A stretch of DNA of 23,511 nt, from contig JWZX01002759.1 in NCBI GenBank assembly GCA_001275005.1, positions 1-23,511 on the forward strand, read 5' to 3'. The DNA is from Chrysochromulina tobinii (taxonomy: Eukaryota > Haptophyta > Prymnesiales > Chrysochromulinaceae). Numbering within the stretch: position 1 is the first letter of the stretch; each line of letters begins with the position of its first letter. Shown here piece after piece: positions 17,432-23,511 of this stretch. The notes under the pieces are model-generated. The model did no database searches and was not told the origin of the DNA. It worked only from the letters and a program-made list of their open reading frames with translations. The translations under genes were made by a program, and so were the position numbers.

Positions 17432-20400
17432 TCAAGCATCGAGTCGGCTGCTATCTCCCGTGCTAGCTCCCGGACGGAGCGGAACCCGCGACTCATCCCA
17501 TTCTTCCTCCTCCTGCTTCTGGTCATCTATAGCCTCGCCCTCCTCGAGGATGTGGATCTCGCGCTGAAACACGTGCTCGGCGATGCCGTAGCACGAGTCG
17601 CAAAGACAGCCGAGGCAGAAGCCGCAGCAGCCGTAGCAGATGAGCGCCGGTAAGATGCGGCATCGTTGGCACATGTAACAGCAGAACGTTAACATGTAAC
17701 AGCTGAACGTTGGCAGCCAGAGGACGCAGAGGTTCCAAAGTGCCTCGAGCAGGCTCATGAGGCAGCTAGGCAGGCTCATGAGGCAGCTAGGCAGCTTGTC
17801 GAGGTTGATGAGAAGGAAATACAGGAGGATGGCGGCGGCGGGCACGAGGATGATCATGACAAGGTAGTAGACCACGCGGAGTGAGGCGGCCCACCACCAA
17901 CTATCTTGGAAGGTGTCGCCGGACGCGATGTCCCACATCGGTGGAGACGGCGGCAGCGGATCGGCAGGGTCTGCCCCCCCTCCGAAAAGGTCGGAGAGTT
18001 CATACCAGGCAAACGGCATGCCGATGACGGCCAAGATGAGCCACAAAAGCGGATTCTTGTCGAAAATCGCCCCGAAGCACGTGAGGATGCTCACATACGT
18101 TCGGCCAATGGCCATGCCGCACTCGGCAAACTTTTCAGAGAGGAACAAGGGCAAGTTGCAAAGGTTCGCCCAAAAGGCCGCGCAGTGGATGAAGGTGCGC
18201 TTCATGACACCAGGCCGCGGCTGGAAGTACACGGTGCGCGCACCTAAGAGGCTTTCTGCTGCGCCTTGCGGAGGCAGCTGCAGCTGGATGACGTGCTGGG
18301 CGCAAAGGCCGGCCACGCCGCAGCTCGCCCATTCTTCAAAGCCGAGCTCGAGGAGACGCAGGGCTTGTCGCTTCTCGTCATCGTGGGCCGTGCCCGCAGC
18401 GAGGGTCGTAGCGAGCTCCTCCGCCTTCCGAGTGAGAGCCGCCACGAGCGCCGGCGAATCGAATGTGTCCTCAGATGCTGGAAGAGGCGCTGGCCCATCG
18501 TCCTTGTCGTCCCGTGTGACATGCACCCACACGCGCCCTGAAGGCCCAGCGCACGGGCTGTAGAGCGCGAGGAGCTGCGGCCACGTGAAGGCGAGCATCT
18601 TTCGAACCTCCTCGTGGATTGCCAGGCAGCCCTCGCGGGCGAGAACGTAGGCCTTGGAAATCTGAGCGGAACAAGACACGGACTCCGGGGTTGGGGTGAT
18701 GGTGAAGGGGTGGGGCTGAGACGAGGCAACGCGCACCCCTCCGTACCAAAAGTTTACGCATCCAACCTTGAGGAGCAACGAGGGGTCTTGCGCCGCCACG
18801 AGTGCGCACAGGCCAACCGCCGAGATGCCGACGATCCACGAGTGCGCTTGCTCTTCAGAGAGGACGCCCTCGAAGCCGCTGACGACGCCGACGCAGGCGA
18901 TCAGAAGCAGTGAGGCTTTCGCGGTGATGTCTGTGGAATCGTCAGGCGAGTAGCCTCGGAACGTCCAGGTGACTTCGGCATTGCCGTCGACGTGGAACAG
19001 CTCGATCCGTAGGTCGTCGCCCGCATCTGTGTGCATGCACGACCCACAGCCGTCGCACGATGAGTGGGTCGGGGTGACGAGGGCGCACGCCTTGGAGAGT
19101 TGCGAGGAGTGAGAGGAGATCGGGCGCAAGCATGCGGCACAGAGTGGCGCGCTTGCGCTCGTGCGCAGCTGGCGCGTGGGACGTACATGGGCGCAAGCGG
19201 AGGAGGATGACGAGCTGAGCGGCATAGATCACAGCACACGCCACGGCTACCAGCTGAGCGTCCGCAAAGTAGAGCGTCGCCGCGAGCACTGGAAGCTTCT
19301 CAATCAGTTGCCAAGCCTGCCGGGTGGGACGATGGCACAGAGGGGAGCCTTCCGTGAAGTCACGGACTACCGGGGCAAAGGGCGGTAGGGGAGGGGATCG
19401 AGGGGAGCCTCACCTTCCACCAGGCAAACTTGAGCTCGTACGGCGCGATCAGCGACATGATCGCTCGGTTCTCTACCACGATACTCAGACTCTCGGGAGG
19501 GAGCCGATGCTGGCCGCACACGATGGGCAGGCAGCGCAACGGCACGGGTGCGAGCGCCTGCAAGCGCAGCTCATCCTCGCTGCTCGTGCCTGCGGCGGCG
19601 GCACGGCGAGTGACCTCGGCGGCGGCGGCCTGCGCGAGGCGCGTCAGGAGCAGCGGCACGCCAAGGGCGACGACTGGCAGGCTGATGACGACGACAAGGT
19701 CAACGGCCAAACCGAGACCATCGTTGCAGCCAGGGACGCCGCCGCCCTCGCCGTCCTCGTCACGTGGAAAGGCACGGCGATAACAGAGTGGCGGGCCGCC
19801 AGGCTCGTGCTCGCGCACCACCGCCAGGGCGAGCGATTGCACGACAGGAAGGTAGAGCACAGTCAGCAGCAGCAGGACGAGGCGCGATTTGAGGTAGATT
19901 GCAAAGTGCATGAGCTGGTGCCCAATCTCTTGCTGGCTGGCCTCGCCACCGGTAAGGGCGGCGGCAGGCATGGCGCAGAGCAAGACGACCATGCGTGCAG
20001 CATAGACGACGAGGAGCGCGACGAGCGCGACGGCGAGCAGAGCGGTGGGGAACGACGTGCAGAAGAGGAAGACCGCGAATGCCACACCATTAGTGTGGTG
20101 GGCGGGCAGAACAAACGCCTCCGCGGCACCACCAATAGTGACGCCGAGCAGGGTTGCGCGTGGTGCGAGCAAAACGCAAAAGAGCAGCCACGTGGCGGCC
20201 GAGGAGGAAGGGGGGGGCGGGGCGCTATTGCTTGACGGCAGCAACAGCAGCTGCGTGAGCAGTAGCGCAACGCCGAGGCGGACGGGGGCGATTACGACCA
20301 TCTCCCTCAGATATGTGACAAGCCTCGAAGCGAGCGCGCTATAGACGCGTTGCACTCGGCCGCCGCAAGTGAAGGCAAAGACGAGCCAGGAGGTGAGGAA

Positions 20401-21474
20401 GTCGAAGCAGGCGGGATAGTCGAGTCGTAGCCCATCTTGTGATGTGCATCGGAAAAAGAACCGCTCCTCGCAGCATCTGTCAATGCATGAGCTGGTCGGC
20501 GGGGGCTCGCCGGGCATGAACACGCATTCGAAGGCCATTGGACCGCAGCAGCGTGAGAGACGTGGTAGCACGAAGTGCTCGAAGGCAGCGTAGAGCATGA
20601 GCAGGGCGAGTGCGGCCGACGGCAGCGCAAGCGTACTCGCCTCCTCGATGGCGTGGTACGCTCCGAAGCCGAAGCCTGCGAAGCCTACCCACGCTTGGAG
20701 GACGGCACCAAGCCACGCGGAGCGCCACCAGCCTCGCACACGGACGAGCTCGCCGTCAGAGAAGCTGTCGCTACCCGCGGCGAGCGCATTAGTGGGACGC
20801 CACGCAACAACGAGTAGCCACACCAGCAGCGGATACAAGACCAGCGAGAAGGCTATCCACTTGGCGAGTGGAATGAAGGTGTCGTCGCCCGAGGGCATCG
20901 CTGGCGGGTCTGGAAGGCTGAGCGATGGCAAAAGCTGGCGAAAGTGCACGGCGAGTTGGTCGAGCAGCGCGCCGAGGAGCTCGGCGACGAGGAAGATGAG
21001 GTCAAACATCCAACCAAGCAGGTCGGGCACAAAGAACAGGAAGCCGAACAGATTCGAGAACCATCGGACGAGTTCTTCCGGCCACGGCAGTCGCAGTGAA
21101 AAGAGGATGACGAGGTTCTGGGCGAAGGAGGCAAGGACCTCGAGCGTCAGGAGGAATCGCGCACCGAAACCTCGCGCCGCCTTCTCAACCATCTGCTCGG
21201 TTACTTGGCCCTTCTCCTCGAACTTTGCGGTCGGGTCATCGGTGACCTGCCTGACATAGGCCTTTTCCAGCTTCTCCACCACTTTGTTGGCCGCCTCTTC
21301 CTCTTTCTTCTCAGCTTCAGCCTTTGCTTTCGCCCGTAGAGGCTCTAGCGCTTCCGCGACTAGTCTCCGGCGGGTTGATTTGCCGCGCTGCCGTGCTTGT
21401 ATCTTGGTAGCCGCGTCGGATCGCGTCGTGGAGAACAACCCCATTCCAGGCAACCTCATAGTCCTCAGACGCAT
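17432..21474 (-). CDS. IQ-motif multipass membrane protein, three inferred exons
   Basis: Function not recognised. Exon 1 (21474-19414) begins at ATG 21474 and carries an IQ calmodulin-binding motif, IQARQRGKSTRRR (residues 24-36). A charged helical stretch (about 40-75) and about ten or more hydrophobic segments follow, with a Cys-rich loop (RCCGP...CIDRCCEE) in between. A phase-0 GT-AG intron (19413-19317, GTGAGG...GGCAG) leads to exon 2 (19316-19091), which encodes AWQLIEKLPVLAATLYFADAQ and another membrane span. A second intron is needed to reach the last frame: either 19090-19027 (64 nt, GC-AG, giving LQDAGDDLRIEL) or a 52-nt GT-AG alternative fits. Exon 3 (to 17432) adds at least four more spans and a Cys-rich, acidic tail. 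The total is about 1293 residues. A calcium-responsive transporter or channel-like role is possible but unproven. A 21-bp duplication gives PSCLMSL twice (17751-17792). Confidence 0.65.
19027..19090 (-). other. Candidate 64-nt GC-AG intron in IQ-motif gene
   Basis: A frame change between exons 2 and 3 demands an intron of length 1 mod 3 near here. CAAG|GC...CACACAG satisfies this and gives ATLQDAGDDLRIELFHVDG. A 52-nt GT-AG choice sharing the same acceptor also works, so the donor is not certain. Confidence 0.4.
19317..19413 (-). other. 97-nt GT-AG intron in IQ-motif gene
   Basis: The donor AAG|GTGAGG follows the codons for FAWWK, and the acceptor CCACCCGGCAG precedes the codons for AWQLIEK. 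The phase is 0 on both sides, and the unspliced frame continues into low-quality sequence and stops. The protein reads smoothly only when it is removed. Confidence 0.65.
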
Positions 21475-21803
21475 TCCTGTTTGGCGAAGTTTTGAAACTA
21501 AATTGGGGCGAAACACGCCAGTTTACATATTTACTGTAACCCCTCAGTTACATGTATGTCATCAGTCAGGACAGTAGAGTGTTCGGACCCGCCCGGGCGT
21601 GATGAGATGTGAAATGGTTGTGAAAACACGGCTCCTTCTCGGTCTACGGTTCAGCGCACGAGGCTTGGTGAACGCGTTTTGTTGAGCACCTCGGAAATGT
21701 TTCCTCCTCCTTACGGAAAAAAAATCTCGGACCTCGCCCAGAAGCTGGGCTTGCCGCGCCCACGCAAGGGCACCATTCACTGAGGCATTTCGAAGAAGGA
21801 TGA
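21475..21803. other. Spacer upstream of IQ-motif gene
   Basis: About 330 bp, less GC-rich than the genes. It should hold the promoter of the - strand IQ-motif gene. I see no clear TATA box or conserved element, and no coding sequence that I trust. Confidence 0.4.
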
Positions 21804-22419
21804 GTCTGCGTCGTCGGTGCGCTCGACGAGGCCGTGCTTGGCAAGCGTGACATCCGCTTCAAGCTGTACGGCGAGAGTGTGGGCACGAGGCACACACCGG
21901 AGCTCCTCACCGCGCCGGTGCGGTGACTCGTGCGACTGGCCGTCGACTTTTTACTCGCTTCGGAGGTCGTGCCTCCCACGCTGGAGGAGGCCTGTGCCAC
22001 GGCTCTAACCCCTTTCCCCTCCTCTTTTACTCGAACCCAAGCTTCCTCTCATGTGCGTGTTCCGTCCCTTTTGCAGATATCTCGAGCTGTACTTGGCGAC
22101 GACCAATCCAGCTGGTGCAACTGCTGCTGCAACTAAGCAACCCTTGCTAAGCAAGATATCAGACCACGTGGTCGCCGAGTTCGCCGAGCGCGCGCCGAGC
22201 GCGATCGCTTTTGGATCACCCGGAGCCAAGAATAAGATGGTGAGCCACATCGCCTTCCCAGCCGACGGCAGCAACTTGTACAACCTGAAGACAGGCTACT
22301 TTCTGCCAGGATCTCGTTCTCGCCACCTACCCATCAGTCGGCACATCCAAAGGATCCAACGGCGAGGTGCTCTTCTGCGAGAACCTCCACCTGGCGGACG
22401 CGGCAAGGACCACCATCTA

Positions 22420-22472
22420 CAAGCAGGTGCCCCCCGAGCCAACAAGCAGGTGCCCCCCGAGCCAACAAGCAA
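22420..22472. repeat. 23-bp tandem duplication
   Basis: AAGCAGGTGCCCCCCGAGCC occurs at 22421 and again at 22444. The period is not a multiple of three and shifts the frame between the IYKQ and VTAELIKAG blocks. Each unit begins GTGCC and ends CAAG/CAG, so the pair can also be read as a tiny duplicated intron. Confidence 0.7.
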
Positions 22473-22502
22473 GTAACGGCCGAGCTCATCAAGGCCGGCC
22501 TG

Positions 22503-22568
22503 CTCCGTGATGGTGGCTCGGATGGTGGCTCGGTTGCTGCCATCACAGTGGCTCGGTTGCTGCCATCA
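22503..22568. repeat. 12-bp and 23-bp tandem duplications
   Basis: GATGGTGGCTCG is doubled, and directly after it a 23-bp unit starting GTGGCTCGGTTGC is doubled. Together they separate the LRDGG and EMGVLDDPESSKF blocks of the broken gene. Confidence 0.7.
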
Positions 22569-22614
22569 CCGTTCTCGGAGATGGGCGTGCTGGACGACCC
22601 CGAGTCGTCAAAGT

Positions 22615-22668
22615 TCGCCCCAAAGTACGCCAAGAAGGGCCCGCCCCAAAGTACGCCAAGAAGGGCCA
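22615..22668. repeat. 26-bp tandem duplication
   Basis: A unit beginning CGCCCCAAAGTACGCCAAGA occurs twice with a 26-bp period. Collapsing it to one copy would join SKFAPKYAKKG to HQSDDEWKTHG in one frame; the duplication breaks that frame. Confidence 0.75.
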
Positions 22669-23270
22669 CCAGTCCGACGATGAGTGGAAGACGCACGGAG
22701 ACCTTGGGCCGAATTTCGGGTTGAACTACAAGGTGGGCAAGGAGTTCCACGAGTGGTTCAAGATGGGCGCTAGGCACGACCTCAAGCGCAAGGAGGAGGT
22801 GGCGGGGAGGGGACCGCGGCGGCAGTGGTGGCGGCTGAGGCGGAGGCGGTTGCGAACATTGCTCGTGAGGCAGGCAGAGGAGGCAGTGGCGGCAGAGGAG
22901 TCAACAGCGGCCGAGGTTGAGGACACGCCCGAGAGCATGGAGGTCGAGGGGGTGGAGGCGGGCGACGGCGGCGAGGTGCGCGGCGGCGAGGGCAAGGGTG
23001 GCGGCGGGGACGCGGCGGCCGCGTTGGTTCAGCTGCAACGGAGCTCCGGCGGTTAGGTGCAACCTGCGACGCCCTGCGCAAAAAGTACATCGGAGTTACG
23101 TCCGAGCACGACCCGACGGCATTCGCAGGCTACAAGATTGAGCAGTCGCCCTGCTCACCATCTCAATGCCCATCGAGCTCATTGAGCAGAAGTTCAAGAT
23201 GGAGTGCCCCGAGCTGGTCTCGTCTAGCACGCGCGCGCGTGCGCCGTACATTGCCACCTGTCCCCATGAG

Positions 23271-23511
23271 TGCACCCCCATCTGGGGAGAGGGCATGTGC
23301 CGCTGCCTGGAGCTTGGGGGGAGAGGGCACGTGCCGCTGCCTGGAGCTCGCGCTCAGCATTGCCCACGGCAGCCAGATGGACCTCCCGAGTGCCGGGTGC
23401 GGGGGGGTTTCCTATACAAATATTTGGGGGGGGTTTCCTATACAATACGTATCCTGATGTATCCTGCATGTATCCTGCATGTATCCTGCATGTATTCTGA
23501 AGGATACATGT
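23271..23511. repeat. Nested short tandem duplications at right edge
   Basis: Three arrays follow each other: a 34-bp unit (GAGAGGGCA...CTGGAGCT, from 23287 and 23321), a 26-bp unit (TTTCCTATACAA, from 23408 and 23434), and an 11-bp unit (TATCCTGCATG, about 3-4 copies from about 23449) ending in an inverted partner, AGGATACATG. No gene is supported here. Confidence 0.7.

Larger units (their letters stand above)
21804..23270 (+). pseudogene. Frame-broken coding region of unknown family
   Basis: Protein-like sequence appears in successive blocks on the + strand but changes frame repeatedly. Blocks include LGKRDIRFKLYGESVGTRHT (about 21835-21893), YLELYLATTNPAG...SDHVVAEFAERAPSAIAFGSPG (about 22078-22310), VLATYPSVG...CENLHLADAARTTIYKQ (about 22322-22426), VTAELIKAGLLRDGG (about 22473-22517), DDEWKTHGDLGPNFGLNYKVGKEFHEWF (about 22678-22762) and ISMPIELIEQKFKMECPELV (about 23160-23220). 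One strong splice acceptor (CCGTCCCTTTTGCAG, ending near 22076, with CTAAC upstream) shows that real introns exist. Several frame changes coincide with tandem duplications of 23, 23 and 26 bp, and one with what looks like a 4-nt shift near 22308. A decaying gene is my preferred reading; a gene with unusually small introns is the alternative. I do not recognise the family. A block from 22790 to 23056 becomes Glu/Gly-rich low complexity. Confidence 0.45.

Noticed and set aside
19324-20235. + strand frame opposite the IQ-motif gene
   Set aside because: Highly charged Arg/Gly/Gln sequence is the mirror image of the membrane protein's codons; no domain.
1-23511. tRNA or rRNA genes
   Set aside because: I saw no stretch with a convincing T-loop and matching acceptor arms, and no rRNA-like core sequence.

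Overview
The window looks like GC-rich nuclear DNA of a protist alga. A haptophyte (Emiliania/Chrysochromulina/Prymnesium type) is my best guess. The reasons are long ORFs joined by short GT-AG introns, tandem AP2 domains of the TGFKGV...FATPEEAALCYARHVGAE type, Ser-Pro-rich and Pro-rich proteins, an IQ-motif multipass membrane protein, ankyrin and glycosyltransferase fusions, and many micro- and minisatellites. I see no bacterial operon structure or ribosome-binding sites. The organism call is inference; a pelagophyte or dinoflagellate is not excluded.

Layout. 1-2681: repeat-rich DNA with no gene I trust. 2682-4141 (-): WavE-like glycosyltransferase exon. 4142-5092: spacer bounded by two inverted (TTGAC)n arrays, each ending at a plausible 3' splice site. 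5093-7064 (+): GT8-like glycosyltransferase with two copies of an eight-cysteine module. 7293-8870 (-): Pro-rich two-pass membrane protein. 8995-9822 (+): unknown protein with a GLGYYID motif. 10215-15051 (-): two-exon gene encoding the same eight-cysteine module, ankyrin repeats, a PAN-like segment and a glycosyltransferase-like domain interrupted by a 148-nt intron. 15191-16765 (+): chromatin/SUMO-ligase-like protein with two AP2 domains. 17432-21474 (-): IQ-motif multipass membrane protein in about three exons. 21804-23270 (+): a frame-broken coding region with many short tandem duplications, then a repeat-rich end.

Three genes (2682-4141, 5093-7064, 10215-15051) look like glycosyltransferases of different families, and two share an eight-cysteine, DCSW-containing module that I cannot assign to a named domain. 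Together they suggest a local set of secretory-pathway glycan enzymes; haptophytes make elaborate glycan scales, so that link is inference. Genes are packed as divergent pairs with short gaps (8870/8995 and 15051/15191) and as convergent pairs. The most unusual features are the shared Cys module, the intron flanked by a 7-bp direct repeat with a duplicated donor, and the (TTGAC)n arrays next to splice acceptors.
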